Made by a program: the position numbers and the translations under genes
Origin: Plasmodium malariae
Lineage: Eukaryota; Apicomplexa; Aconoidasida; Haemosporida; Plasmodiidae
Assembly: GCF_900090045.1 (NCBI RefSeq)
Contig: NC_041777.1
Span: forward strand, 310,001-374,000
Direction: 5' to 3'
Length of the DNA: 64,000 nucleotides
Shown here: piece by piece, positions 27,301-37,213 of the stretch
How the letters are laid out: every line of letters begins with the position of its first letter
How positions within the stretch are numbered: position 1 is the stretch's first letter
The notes under the pieces: model-generated
Seen by the model: the letters and a program-made list of their open reading frames with translations, nothing else
Databases searched by the model: none
What the model was told of the DNA's origin: nothing

Positions 27301-28797
27301 ACAAAATATGTCAACAGAGCTTCTAATATATGCTATACTTTTAATTAATATAACTAAAATGTTAAAACCCTTTTTCATTTTTTCTAGTGGTGCAGATACA
27401 AGTTGTTCATATCCTATCACAAAATCTCCAATATCAAATTTGTAATTCCTTTTTATATATAAGCTTCTCAAACTTCTTACATTACTATTTTCATTTATAT
27501 TAACATTGTTATTATTTAGGTATTCAGGTAGCATACTATTTCCTATTAGTAGTACATCCTTACTATTCTGTACTGTTGTCACACCCCCACTATGCATCAT
27601 ACCATTGTGATTTAGCGGGTTTTTCATTACCATCTGTGTATTATTTTGCAAATTACAGTTAAGGAGATATGAACTGTTTGCACAATTTGCATTCAACATA
27701 TTATCTTCATTAAATTTATAGTAGTCTCTTTCCTTTACCTTTTCTTCATCAATAGTTAAGTTGTCTACTAATACTACTGACAGAATTTGTGGATTAATTA
27801 AACAAGCCAGCAATGCTTCTTTAGCATTACTCGCCTCAATTATTTTATATTCCAGTTTCTTATTATTACTTTGATTTGATAACCTATTATGCTCATAATG
27901 TAATATTTTATTTAACTCACAACCTAAGTCAGAATTGTTATTATTATAATTATAATTATTATTACTATTATTATTATTGTTATTATTATTTTCATCTCTC
28001 CTTCCTGAAACTATTAATGTATAAAAAAAAGGATTCTCCTCAGTTGTCTTTCCAGTAGTTACAGATAAACTTGATAAGGTTTCCCCTATTTTATTTAAAA
28101 CCTCTTTATATTTCTTGTCATTAATTAAATTTATAATATCCCTTAGATTATCTGTTGCTTCCTCTCCCCAATATACTTCTATCTCCTCCAAACAGTATAT
28201 TATAAAATACACTAATTCTATTTTTAAATTATTTACATATAGCATTAACGCTTCCCACAGTTTTATTCTTAAAGAGCACACATTCGTTGCGTTATTAATG
28301 TTTATATACTTCTCTAGCTCCTCTATCTTGTCATATTTGTTTCTTTCCACTTTTCCTTTTTCTCTTCTTTTTTTCCCTCCATCGTGCAGCTGCGATTGGC
28401 TATGGGGTTTACTCCCCTGGTACTGTGTAGAATGTTGGTATTGGGGGAGCGGCTGGTATTTCGGAAGCTCTTTCTCTTGGTGATACTGCTTGTACGGATG
28501 AAGCTTCTTGTACTGATGATGCTGCTTGTGCTGGTTATGCGGATTATACTGATGATACTGCTTGTACTGATGACGATGCTTGTATTGACTATGAATATGG
28601 TTTGATGAACTATTCGGTATTAGTTCATCATTGCCAGCTGCAGTTTCAGCTTCTTCACTCATTGCATTGCTGCTTGTTATATAGTCATTTACTGCATTAA
28701 TGTTTTTTACACTCTTATCAGGATTATTTTCATACAGACTATTAACATGTAATGAATTGGTATCGCCAGAATACATGGAATCATTAACAGAATTCAT
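21325..28797 (-). CDS. Orn/Lys/Arg decarboxylase-like protein (putative lysine decarboxylase)
   Basis: Single open frame of 2490 residues containing a fold-type-I PLP decarboxylase of the bacterial lysine/ornithine/arginine class, which removes CO2 from a basic amino acid to make a diamine. Family motifs: DPHGSLKEAQ near residue 607, DRACHKSHHYG soon after, FDEAW with D746 (pairs with the PLP pyridine nitrogen), and QSIHKSLTSLRQGS with K829, the expected Schiff-base lysine. The C-terminal domain follows a low-complexity insertion (about 940-1215) and contains PYPPGFPVLVPGQIVSQEI near 1386. Bacterial enzymes have about 700-750 residues; here the rest is a His/Gln/Tyr-rich N terminus and a tail of about 1000 residues with several tandem repeats. 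This class is unrelated to the bifunctional AdoMetDC/ODC that makes Plasmodium polyamines, so a separate role is likely. Substrate cannot be read from sequence, and activity is unproven. Start chosen at the first ATG, preceded by stops. Confidence 0.9.
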   Translation of the reverse strand: MNSVNDSMYSGDTNSLHVNSLYENNPDKSVKNINAVNDYITSSNAMSEEAETAAGNDELIPNSSSNHIHSQYKHRHQYKQYHQYNPHNQHKQHHQYKKLHPYKQYHQEKELPKYQPLPQYQHSTQYQGSKPHSQSQLHDGGKKRREKGKVERNKYDKIEELEKYININNATNVCSLRIKLWEALMLYVNNLKIELVYFIIYCLEEIEVYWGEEATDNLRDIINLINDKKYKEVLNKIGETLSSLSVTTGKTTEENPFFYTLIVSGRRDENNNNNNNNSNNNYNYNNNNSDLGCELNKILHYEHNRLSNQSNNKKLEYKIIEASNAKEALLACLINPQILSVVLVDNLTIDEEKVKERDYYKFNEDNMLNANCANSSYLLNCNLQNNTQMVMKNPLNHNGMMHSGGVTTVQNSKDVLLIGNSMLPEYLNNNNVNINENSNVRSLRSLYIKRNYKFDIGDFVIGYEQLVSAPLEKMKKGFNILVILIKSIAYIRSSVDIFCVCTSITLDKLHSVNNKIIRIFTTHDDHSDLHESILDGVKKKIKTPFFNALKAYAERPIGVFHALAISKGNSVRRSRWIQSLLDFYGVNLFKAESSATCGGLDSLLDPHGSLKEAQIMAARAYGSKYCFFVTNGTSSSNKIVMQALVKPGDIILVDRACHKSHHYGFVLSQALPCYLDPYPVSRYGIYGAVPIYVIKKSLLDYRNSNKLHLVKLLILTNCTFDGIVYNVKRIIEECLAIKPDLIFLFDEAWFAYACFHPILKFRTAMTVAEKMRSKEQKRIYYKVHKKLLKKFGNVKSLNQVSADKLLKTRLYPNPSEYKIRVYATQSIHKSLTSLRQGSVILISDDNFESHAYTPFKEAYYTHMSTSPNYQILATLDAGRAQMELEGYGLVEKQTEAAFLIRKELSEDPMISRYFRILNAEDLIPDSLRQCAVSYMKRKKKIIKEYDSSDSRCSANVTYSCVSNNNTRGIVDPSDSGKYYLSGEQNVVHSVNASSFECVRGTNGATNSNHTNNSTTSNNRANSPARNCHVKSPTSNYHTNNCPTSIHIGTSVMLSNTNSNNIVQGNNNNNVKSSNNSPRSALNGVAAKSTEIVESYTSCNIYSEDSDYQKVSKSGNIKRYIKKKKNQNCREAPCVSYDGSNFSGANSENCENCENSKKSRNSRNSQNSRNSRNSQNSQNSENENLSFLENSNNKRYNNSYGYSSGLKNFLEYFECSWLSEDEFVLDPTRITLFTGYSGIDGETFKVKWLMDKYGIQINKTSINSVLFQTNIGTTGSSCLFLKSCLSLISQELDQKKSLFNERDLNQFNENVFNLVSNYIDLSEFSEFHPLFKKRYTDPKIFNKEGDIRKAFYLAYEEDYVEYILLSDLKERIRQNEMIVSASFIIPYPPGFPVLVPGQIVSQEIVDYLSGLSVKEIHGYDENIGFRCFYNFVLEYFYNMVISDPYSLYQKIDKETYEKLKHMSLSKRKSLESVCYLYIYDNESNKMKKVYLCSGNVSTENNTIVSDTCDEITQNHARRSYNKKGKQTSIYENFSKSAQNAGNASGVGNVSGKIGNIIYGDNFNNCANGKDICHHLYGKEEEGFFDVNDENAFGNDVLHLNHYAIKNPLKKGTTETFIKKTCNQKSSWKEKITDKYHGTPNGTRRDKHNVLSSKKKENGRKCKGIQVNNNNNNNNVILINSESYDHDQKVIDLVDTPEKSNKNYECHEHDGRDNDDDDDRHSGGGSNYNRDSSNNSHNVDRKRYVVGTDKHSGSSNTHNVGTDKHSGGSNTHNVGIDKHSGGSNTHNVGIDKHSGGSNTHNVGTDKHSGGSNPHNVGTDKHSHSGSSNNNKRSLERKKKRNEGNYMSLSYKANIYGHKVVFNRGNNNNDDANVKAYNEKDGKGGERNNNCTFYDKNVNGMNRERSLKNISYMSNISEIRGMNNVNNVRRKNRIDEGKNRNIKGTDDSDYLLSEVTANMSKNIGPISDIYSLKKISKLNRSDDGKYENSLSDYVPKLKSSNIVIYNKVKKNALLMGRKHMSDGKSRNNHHRKNSHMNQKSNKDYVYYSDSSKKINEIIYMKRQDGDLTEENAIVKENLNELNSNLFYSNGTGNKGGDIKGPEKNSSNNSGTLSGTNNGNNSNSSIQNFANVNEKAGGITFTTPNIVADEYCDKKEIPIKRGNNSGDNNGLNSGLNSGYNSGHNGVHNSCNDSSNKPIINEGTGYNNSYHSDQDANKSNEEKYKSNGLIRPNNLERNIILGNEIIVEKDNNLSYRNISGHNLNETNSYVYANDGTIAEGHYGNNNMARGSNIGCSDDIEGSEDIEGGEDIEGGEDIEGGEDIEGGEDIEGGEDIEGGDDIEGSYNIRSSSNIYMGNSNAISDVAQVSGSVNDANISNLMGHVKDEIGFCGKNFLYSENELKMNALLREEEKDKSTIRNLNTLNNNSYINNLITNVDDDTFIHKEGNFFLECTLTNSEMNCSSFEMDMSLNNIYPNGGEHVKQHRKYDDDLKKEF
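21785..21930 (-). repeat. EDIEGG hexapeptide repeat in decarboxylase tail
   Basis: Eight tandem 18-bp units encode (E/D)DIEG(G/S). Outer copies are degenerate and inner copies nearly identical, consistent with expansion from the middle. Highly acidic. Confidence 0.9.
23325..23580 (-). repeat. 14-residue THNVGTDKHSGGSN repeat in decarboxylase tail
   Basis: About six tandem 42-bp units encode THNVG(T/I)DKHSGGSN with few changes, in frame, in the low-complexity tail. Overlapping open frames on both strands are shadows of this repeat. Confidence 0.9.
25262..25365 (-). repeat. Asn-Ser-Arg/Gln repeat in decarboxylase insertion
   Basis: Tandem 9-bp units encode NSR or NSQ triplets (NSRNSQNSRNSRNSQNSQ) in the insertion that separates the PLP domain from the C-terminal domain. 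Confidence 0.85.
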
Positions 28798-31700
28798 CTA
28801 AGGAAACATAAAAATTCTGCACACATGAGATATGCGAAACGTCAGTTCAAGCATACAAATGGAAAGTGACATAAACATGTACATAAATAGTCGCTCAAAA
28901 GTTGTGTAAAAATGCGAGCATATAACTGCAAATAGCAGCAAATAGCAGCGAATAGCAGCGAATAGCAGCGAATAGCAGCGAATAACAGCTTTATAAACTT
29001 ATATCAACTGTATCTTTGAAAACTCGCGATTAGTTGTGAGCAAATATAGATACACTATGTACGTAATAAGTATTGCAAAAAATATGAACACTTAAACGCA
29101 GTCACTGTATATACAGGAAAATTTTAGCGTTAAATAAGGTCCTTTATTGGCTCGATTATTACAAAAATGGAGATAAAAATCAAAATGGTGCTCTTAAATG
29201 AACAGTAGTTACTGTTATATCGCTGTCTTATCTATTCTGCAAACAAGAAAACATGCAAACATGTATACGCACATATATAGATGAATATAAATATGTAAAC
29301 GTGAGCGTGCGCGTGAGCGTAAGCGTAAACATAAATATATTGGCATAAATACACGTATATGCATACCTATACTTTTGTGTATGCATGTGCTTTAGACCTT
29401 ATATTTTTTTTTCCCCCACAAGCACTATTTTTTAATGATTTTTTTTTTTTTAAATTAGTAAGAATTCCACATAAAAATTGATTCCCAAATTCATTACTTA
29501 TGTTCAATTAAGTTATAGGATAAAATTATTAAAAACAGAAAAAAAAAAAAAAAAGAACAAGGCTGCGTTAAATTGAAATTAATAAACACATAATAAATTG
29601 TGTTGTATGAAGTGTACTTCGAAAATGCAAGAGGCAAATAAAAAAAAAATATAAAATGTAGAACGAAAAGTATAAAATAACAAATAAATATATAAATAAA
29701 TAGATAAATATATATATATATATATATGTATACATGTATGATGCGACTGTGGTGAAGACAATGTTGTGCTTTTAATTTATTTCTATTTCACAACCACAGA
29801 GGACATATTCTTTGTTTCAGTTTAAAATTAGCTTGATTTTTTTTTTTTTTTTTTCCAAAACATGAGTGTTATTTTTATGTAAAAACGTAAGAAAAAATAA
29901 GAGGTGTGAAAGTTTTAAAATTTTTATAAAAAATGAAATAAACTTATTTCATGTTTTTAATCAAAAATAAAAATAAAAATAAAATAAAGTAATATTTTAT
30001 TAAATTGTTGATAGACTATGTTCCTACTAATAATCATACAATTTTGGCAGTTCCTTTACATACAAAAAAAAAAAAAAAAAAAAAAGATTGTTATTTTTAT
30101 TAATATATATATATATATACAAACATACATGCGTATTTTTTATGGTCAATATATAAAATGCATATATATATATATATACTTAATTTTTCCCAACTTTTTG
30201 TTATGAGCGTGTTTTCTTAAATTTCGTGCTCTATAGGCCTTGCATGCTTTGTATTTTAATTACTCAATAATTGGCATTTCGAACATTTAGTTCTTTTTTT
30301 TTTCTTTCTTTATTTTGCTTTTTTTTCTATTTTTTCTTTTTTTCTTTTATTTTATTTCCATACACACCATAAAATAAAATAAAGCCTCCAAAAATAATTA
30401 TGTGGAGAAAAAAAGGTGTAAATGAAAACTATCTCTTTCTATTTTATATTTACGTTATGGTTTTTGTTGTTGAAAGGGAATTTTTACTCTGTAATAAATA
30501 AAATAACGTAAAGTAATTAGAAGGTTTACAAAATTATATATACATATATATATATATACATGTAGAGTACAAAAATGTTAAAAATATATGAACGATAAAT
30601 AATAATACGTCATAACGGACATGCAGAACGTAAAAAATGTTTCATAAATCAATGGAATTCGTAAAAAAGTATTCGTTGAAAACTCATAAACGTTTATACA
30701 TACATATATATATATATATATATATGTATGTACATATGTTTATGTATTACCCATGCATATGCATATTTATACATTAAAAACGTTATGTTTAATGATATTT
30801 GCAAATTTTGTACACTACACATTACGCGTAAATCAGAAAAATTAAAAGTATGTTATTAATAAGGTTTTTAAATGTGTAATTTTAAGTATCATATAAGTAT
30901 AATATATATATATGTATATATATACATGTACCTACATTCGTATATGTTTTAACTTAATGAAAGTTAAAAATTTTTAAGCTTGATATTTATTTTTATATGT
31001 TAATAAATAGCACGAAAAACTAAATTAATCGCGTGGTTTGGCAAATTTTTTTTTTTTTTTTTTAATTTATTATACTATTATTTTGCTTATTTTAGAAAAA
31101 TACGCACGGATTTTTTTTTAATTCATAATATAGAAATTATGAAGAGCGTTTTTGAATAAGTTTTCATTTTTGTATAACATTATGTCCCTAACTTTTCTGG
31201 TACATTCCATATAGGTGTATTAAGTACATATGTAGATAAGGAGGGTGTGTACAAATTTAGCAAAAAATATTCAATATAGCATATTAGTGTTTTTATTTCC
31301 TGCCTAATCTTTTTTAACATTAGTATTTTTTTTTTTTTTTCTTTTTTTTTTTCTTTTAATATAATTATATATGCTCAAACTGTATTTCCCCAAATTATAT
31401 ATTTTCAGTTATGAATAAAGATAATGAATAATGAAAAAAAAGAATATTAAATATGTAAATAAAAAAGCTATATTATGTTCCTCAGAAATTATTATATTTG
31501 TGTAAAAATGTACTCTCATATCATTACACGTACATAGATAAGATATATACATTTTGAATGGTTAATATTTTTGCTCCTATTTGTCAATAACGTAAACTTT
31601 ATTACCTTATGGAACTTTACATATATTAAAAATTTGTAAATATTAGAAGTTTTTTAAAAATGCCACGTCACTGAAAAATTTAAAAACACACCTTAAATTT

Positions 31701-32486
31701 TGCGAAATTTTATTTATATATAGAAAGAAAAAAAACAAAAAAAATGCTTTTTGTTAAAAAAAGAAAAGGTTTCATTAAAAATAAAAAAAAAATAAAAATA
31801 AAAAAAGTACTTCACTTTAAGTAAACGTGAAGACCAACGCTAATATCTAATATAAACTTAGTCGAGTAAGGAAAAATTTTATAAATAAAAATAGTATAAA
31901 ATTCATCATTACTTATAAATATTTCTATATATAAGCATACGTAACTGTTTCTTCCCCTGAGTGAATGCATAATATGCTTTCACCTGAACAAGTCAGGCGA
32001 AAATCGGCGCGTTGAAGTAAAATATATCAATTTATAAACTTGTAAAAAAATACCATATGCACAAAAAAAAGAGCGATTTAATATAAGAATAAATCTACAA
32101 AACAATAAATGACTGCTGCTAAATATGCAAAATGCTTGAATGACTAACATAAATTTAAAGGTTATTTTTTCATTAATATCACATATAATAGTTTAAATTC
32201 ACTGTCAATTATGCACAAAAAATATTTTTTAAAAACATGAGACCACGAACATTATAGTAAAGGTAGAAAATTATTTATTGCTTACGTTGCATATTCCTCC
32301 GTAAGGGCATTTGTTTTTTGAAAATTTTACAGGCTAAAAAGCATTGAAGTGTAATACATTATATATATATATATATATATTTACATTTATATGCACTAAT
32401 ATGAATACACACTTATGTACGCATTTCTGTATGTGTACATGTACTTTTATATACACATAAAATAAACATGCGTATACTAAGCAATA
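28798..32486. other. long divergent spacer, no gene seen
   Basis: 3.7 kb between the 5' ends of the decarboxylase gene (-) and the LYR-protein gene (+). Contains a decamer array (28918-28988), a GC-richer patch of GCGTGAGCG-type units near 29300-29325, and many poly-A/T tracts, TA runs and short stop-rich frames. No open frame looks coding. Probably two 5' UTRs and promoters, possibly with non-coding transcripts I cannot detect. Confidence 0.55.
28918..28988. repeat. AATAGCAGCG decamer array
   Basis: Seven near-perfect copies of a 10-bp unit, about 120-190 bp upstream of the decarboxylase start codon. The outer copies differ by a base. It is one of the least AT-rich spots in the spacer. Confidence 0.85.
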
Positions 32487-32822
32487 ATGTATGATACGTG
32501 TAAGAGTTTATACAGATGTGTAATAAAATCATGCAATAAAACTTTTAATGTGGACAAGGAAGCTAAATTAACTGTACTCAATGGTGTGAAGAATATGATC
32601 AGAGAACAAGTAAAAATAAAAGAAGAAAAAGATATAAAACAACAATTAATTGAAGCTAATGATTTTATTAAATATCATATTATTCAAGCAGTATATAATA
32701 ATTCCACGGGAAATTACAAAGTTGAGTTGAAAAAAGAACAAGTAGAAAAAGGGCCTATAACACTAGGAACGAAATTCGAAAAAAAATTACCATTTTTAAA
32801 TGACACAACTGATATAAAATAG
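32487..32822 (+). CDS. LYR-motif protein, LYRM7/Mzm1-like
   Basis: Intronless frame of 111 residues with an N-terminal L8-Y9-R10 motif followed by an amphipathic basic helix, the signature of the Complex1_LYR family. The central stretch ANDFIKYHIIQAVYNNSTGN followed by YKVEL resembles LYRM7/Mzm1, the matrix chaperone that holds the Rieske iron-sulfur protein before its insertion into respiratory complex III. By family it should act in the mitochondrial matrix and contact the acyl carrier protein or the iron-sulfur transfer machinery. Other LYR proteins (complex II or iron-sulfur assembly factors) are alternatives; the helix-3 resemblance favours LYRM7. The start is the only ATG before the LYR motif. 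Convergent with the apical sushi protein gene. Confidence 0.75.
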   Translation: MYDTCKSLYRCVIKSCNKTFNVDKEAKLTVLNGVKNMIREQVKIKEEKDIKQQLIEANDFIKYHIIQAVYNNSTGNYKVELKKEQVEKGPITLGTKFEKKLPFLNDTTDIK

Positions 32823-33713
32823 ATAAATTTAAAAGATATATTTCGTAAAAAAAAAGAAGCAAAATTAAAAAAGTATTGAAATGAACAGAAGAATTGCAAT
32901 GCATTAAAAACTGAGTGTGCCAAATATGAGTACTAGTTATTTTAAATTGCTCATTCTTTAGGATAGTTCAACGATTATTACTGTAAGGCATTCGTCAGTA
33001 CCACTACTACAAGTGCTACGCTTTTTTCGTTATTTCTTCCTTTTTTTTATTTATATATTTATTTATTTATTTATTTATTCATTCATTCATTCATTCATTC
33101 ATTCATTCATTCATTCATTCATTCATTCATTCATTCATTCATTCATTCATTTTTTTCTTTTTTTCCCATACCATAACAGTTGATTTTTAATAAACCATTT
33201 AAAATTTTTTTTTAACATATGTGGAGTGAGAGTCTTTATAAATAATATTTTACAAATATAAATTCAAAGTCATATGGACAAAAAAGTGGAACATTAAAAA
33301 ACGAAAGGAAAAATAAATACATGTACGCGATGTACATATGTACACTCAATATGTACATGCATACAAATGTATATATATATGTATGTATGTATACATACAT
33401 ATTCACATTAATAAAAGCTTAAATTAATTATTTGTAAAAAAAATAAAAAACAAAACACAAAAACAGGTTAAACTTAATATGGAAGCTATTAAATACAAAT
33501 ATATACCAACATTATATGCAAGCATGGTAAGGAAGCTTCGGCCATTGTAAGAGAAAGTGGTAAGGATGAGCAGTGCGTATTACTTTGCGGGAACAACCAA
33601 GTGTACAGTAGGAACTACTTGTGTTCCTACAAAGCTAAGCACAAAAATAAAAAAACATAAAAACAAAAAAATTCAAATTTACGAAAATTTATACCATATG
33701 AAAACAAGCAGAG
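32823..33713. other. convergent spacer with ATTC repeat
   Basis: 3' spacer between the LYR gene (+) and the last exon of the sushi gene (-). It holds an ATTT/ATTC tetranucleotide run at 33048-33150. On the minus strand, 33520-33640 has a short open stretch (FVGTQVVPTVHLVVPAK) after an acceptor-like CTTAG; I regard it as 3' UTR rather than an exon. Confidence 0.55.
33048..33150. repeat. ATTT/ATTC tetranucleotide microsatellite
   Basis: Uninterrupted ATTT copies followed by about 22 ATTC copies. A likely polymorphic microsatellite. Confidence 0.9.
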
Positions 33714-36700
33714 TTATTTGAAAAATGAAATGAAAATAACAATAATAGTCCATGGATATCCATTTTTTCCCGTATATACATTCTTCTTATTTTTTCCAAA
33801 TTCACTTATGAAATATTGTGAGAGAATATTGCCTACGGAAAACATGTTGTATGTACGTTTGTAATGTGGCTAGAATGGTAAAAATTGAAATCCCTTTATT
33901 TCCAAGCTGGTCTTCTAGGTTCATTATGCATACAAATATATATGTGTACGTACGTACACACACACAGACACATATATATATATATATATATATATATGCA
34001 TATGTAAATATGCACAAATAGAGAGCTAAAAATGTGGCAGAGACCATCAGTATCCGAGATAACACATTTAATTCTCACCTTAACTAATGATGCTATTTAA
34101 TTTTTGTATATTTTGCTTTTCTGTTTCATTAAAATCTTTTAAAGACTCACAAGATATATTAGGAACAATTTTATTTCTACCTGTGCACACACCTACATTT
34201 GTTGTACCTATTATCTTATAACCATCTGGACACTTGAATTCAATTTTTTCACCAATTACATAAAATTTTTTATCAGGATTAAGAATAATATGTGGCTCAT
34301 TTGAAGGTTTAACACATATATCATTATCTGTTATATTATATTTTTTTTTTAATATTCTTAATTCAGCTTCTTTTTCGGCCATTAATGCTCCTTCTAATAA
34401 AACTGATGGATTTGGTTTTTCATTTAAATTAGCACAAATGTGTGATTCTACTCTTACATATTCATCATAACCTCCCTTATTATCATCATAATGATGTTCA
34501 TGTATTATTATTTCTTTTTCATTTTGAGAATGCTCGTTGTTCTCTTTAAAATTTGTATATTCATTTATATTTTTTTTTTCCCCCATTTGATTTATATCTG
34601 TAATAAAATTTTCTTTATTACTCTTATCAGATGCATCGTTTTCGTTAATAATACTTTCTGTTACTAATTCGGTTTTGTCGTTAGTTGAATTCTTTGGTAC
34701 CTTTTGCAACTCGTCCTCTTTAGACATGTTTTCATTTACAGAATCGTCAGTATCACCGCTTTTTCCATTACTCCTTTCATTATTTCCTCCCTCATTGTTA
34801 CCGATACTAGTGGGTGCATTTCCATTGTTCTCGTTACTAACATTTCTTTTCTCACCCTCACTGTTAGCAGAAGTTTGATCGCTTTTTTCCTTTTCCCCCT
34901 TCTTTTTGGCCCCTTTCTTTTCAAGTTCATTGTCAGAATTCTCCCCCTCCTCCTCCTCCTCATCTACTTCTACTTCCTCCTGCTGTTCTTCGTCTTCATT
35001 CTCATCATTAAGTTGTAAGTCCTCTTCATCATCTTTTTCATCTTCTTCATCCTCCTGTTCTTCATTCGCACCTCCCTTTTTGTTACTTTTCTTTTTTGCA
35101 TCTTTATTTGCTTTTTCATTTACTTTTAATTGTACTAAAGAAATTGGTTTTTCATTTCTTCCAATTTCTTTTGATTCTTTTGCACTTAGTACATGGTAAT
35201 TAATAGGTCCACTTGAGTTATTTATATGATTGGTCCTCTTAATGTTTATAATATCGTCATCTATTTTGTGTTTATTTTCATTTTTTTCTTCATATTTTTC
35301 ATGGTTTCCATGTTTTCCAAGTTCTTTCTTGCTTTCATCCCGTTCTTTATGTTTCCTAAATTCATGCGTATGTGACAACCACACACAATTAAAATTTGTT
35401 TTATTTTCATCTTCGAATTTTTTGTAAAGTTCCTCCATTAAATAACATGAACCTTCTGATTCGAACAACTCGCACGCCCGTACACCTGACCCGAGGTTCG
35501 AGCCAAAAATCTCTAGACTGAGATAGCCTTAGAAAAAAATAAATAAAAAATAAAACAGTAAAACAATAAACACATACATACATGAGTGTATAAATATGTA
35601 CGAAAAAGTGCGTGCGGAAAATATGAGTAAACACAAGCTTAAGCTTAAGCACAATGACTATCACTACCACTATCACTAGTGCGCATTCAGAATAGGCAGA
35701 ACAGTGTAATATTTCCGTTTGAGTACATTATAAAATGTGTGTGTATCGATTATTATGTCCACACGAGCAAGTATGTATGCCTATGTATATGCGTATGTAT
35801 AACGCAATTATGCGCGCGTGCAGGGGAACATACCTTCATTCTCGCAGCCCTTATTTGTGGCTTTGCATTCATTATATTTTGAGCATTCATTTTCATCCAA
35901 AGCTTTACAGTTCTGAAAGCAGGCTCGGTATATATGATCATAGAAACAGTCTTTATTATTTGAACATGTGTTTTCATCTAAGTTAAAACAAGGACTATAT
36001 ATTTCAATTTTTTTCTTATGATTATTATGATGAAATACTTTAAAAAATTCTTCATCGTTGTTGTAATCATATTCGGATGTACCTCCATTGATATAAAAAT
36101 TTACTCCCCTCTTAAGAATTTCTTGAGCAGTTGTTTGTGAATCAATATCAGCATTTTCGCTAGCTGTTTTATTTTCATTGATTTTGTTTTTTTCATCTTT
36201 TGATTTACTTTCCATTTTTACTTCTTTTCTTTTATTATCTTGAATAAATGAATACTCTAAAAAAAAAAAAAAAAAAAAGAAAAGAGAGACCATACAATTA
36301 GGCAGACAATATTGCACAAAGAGGGATAATTTACACAGCGAATTTTCCAATCCTCCAAAAGGACTACGCATATACATATACATATACATATGTATATGTG
36401 TATATACATACATACATATATACATATGTGTATGTGTATATACATACATACATACATACATATATACATATATTTATGCACAGTGTTATAGATAGCCTTT
36501 CTTTACTGGATCTAAGGTACGGACGCTCATTCAAGTCCCAAAATTTAGATGATTTATTCAAACTTCTAGTTGTTCTTTGTTTATCTCCTGCGTCATTCTT
36601 TGGGAGGTAAAAGGAGTATATGTATAAGTAACTCTATGCTCATAGAAATGTATATATATATGTATGGATAAATTTATGCGTATGGATACGCCTATATATG

Positions 36701-36730
36701 CATGTGTACATCTATGAGCACGGGCATGTC

Positions 36731-36761
<31 letters not shown>

Positions 36762-37213
36762 GTAAATCTTTGCGTATGGGTATTTCTATATATGTATGTA
36801 TAAATCTATTCATATGGGCACGTATATATATATATATATATATATATCCATAAATGTGTATTTACGCAGAAATAAACACACAGCATCAACATCCTGAGGA
36901 CATTCACCAAATACAAATCCCGAAGGGATATAATGCAATTTGAAAAAGAACGAAGAAACGTTAATCTGATATACGTACATACATGCGTAAACGCATACAT
37001 ATGTGCACACATATATCCCCACGTGCATTTATATGCATTGTATATAATGTAGGGAACCTTTCTTAGGTCTAACGGCTCGAAGTTGGTTCCTCCCCACAGA
37101 ATGTCTAATTTATTAAATTCATTTAAAAAGTTACTACTATATTTTGCGTTTTTCGCTTTTATTATTGTTTTATAGGAGAGTAAATATATTATTGTGCTAC
37201 ATACTATTTTCAT
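33714..37213 (-). CDS. ASP: apical sushi protein (ASP), GPI-anchor candidate
   Basis: Merozoite apical (rhoptry-neck/micronemal) surface protein with a complement-control (sushi) domain; P. falciparum ASP is reported as GPI-anchored. I reconstruct six exons: 37213-37058, 36965-36866, 36587-36507, 36256-35834, 35527-34085 and 33832-33714, 773 residues, every junction in phase. Exon 1 starts with a signal-peptide-like MKIVCSTIIYLLS. Exon 2 has the Cys-containing FGECPQDVDAVC. Exon 4 carries two DEN(T/E)C-type Cys-rich units (about residues 205-252). Exon 5 has a long Glu/Asp/Asn-rich spacer and then the sushi module (about 670-715; EFKCPDGYKIIGTTNVGVC). Exon 6 ends in a short hydrophobic tail, YPWTIIVIFISFF, as a GPI signal would, but it is brief. 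The donor of exon 5 (GTTAAG at 34084) and the boundaries of exon 3 are my least certain calls. Confidence 0.85.

Noticed and set aside
21325..28797. Recent horizontal transfer of the decarboxylase gene
   Set aside because: Codon use and low-complexity insertions match the neighbouring parasite genes; if bacterial in origin, the acquisition is old.
33520..33640. Alternative C-terminal exon of the sushi protein
   Set aside because: The acceptor-like CTTAG opens a 17-residue frame, but the tail is not hydrophobic enough for a GPI signal and the nearer exon ends with a better one.
36257..36470. Extra exon between sushi exons 3 and 4 (FGGLENSLCKLSLFVQYC)
   Set aside because: Exons 3 and 4 already join in phase without it, and I found no donor that would return to the required phase.
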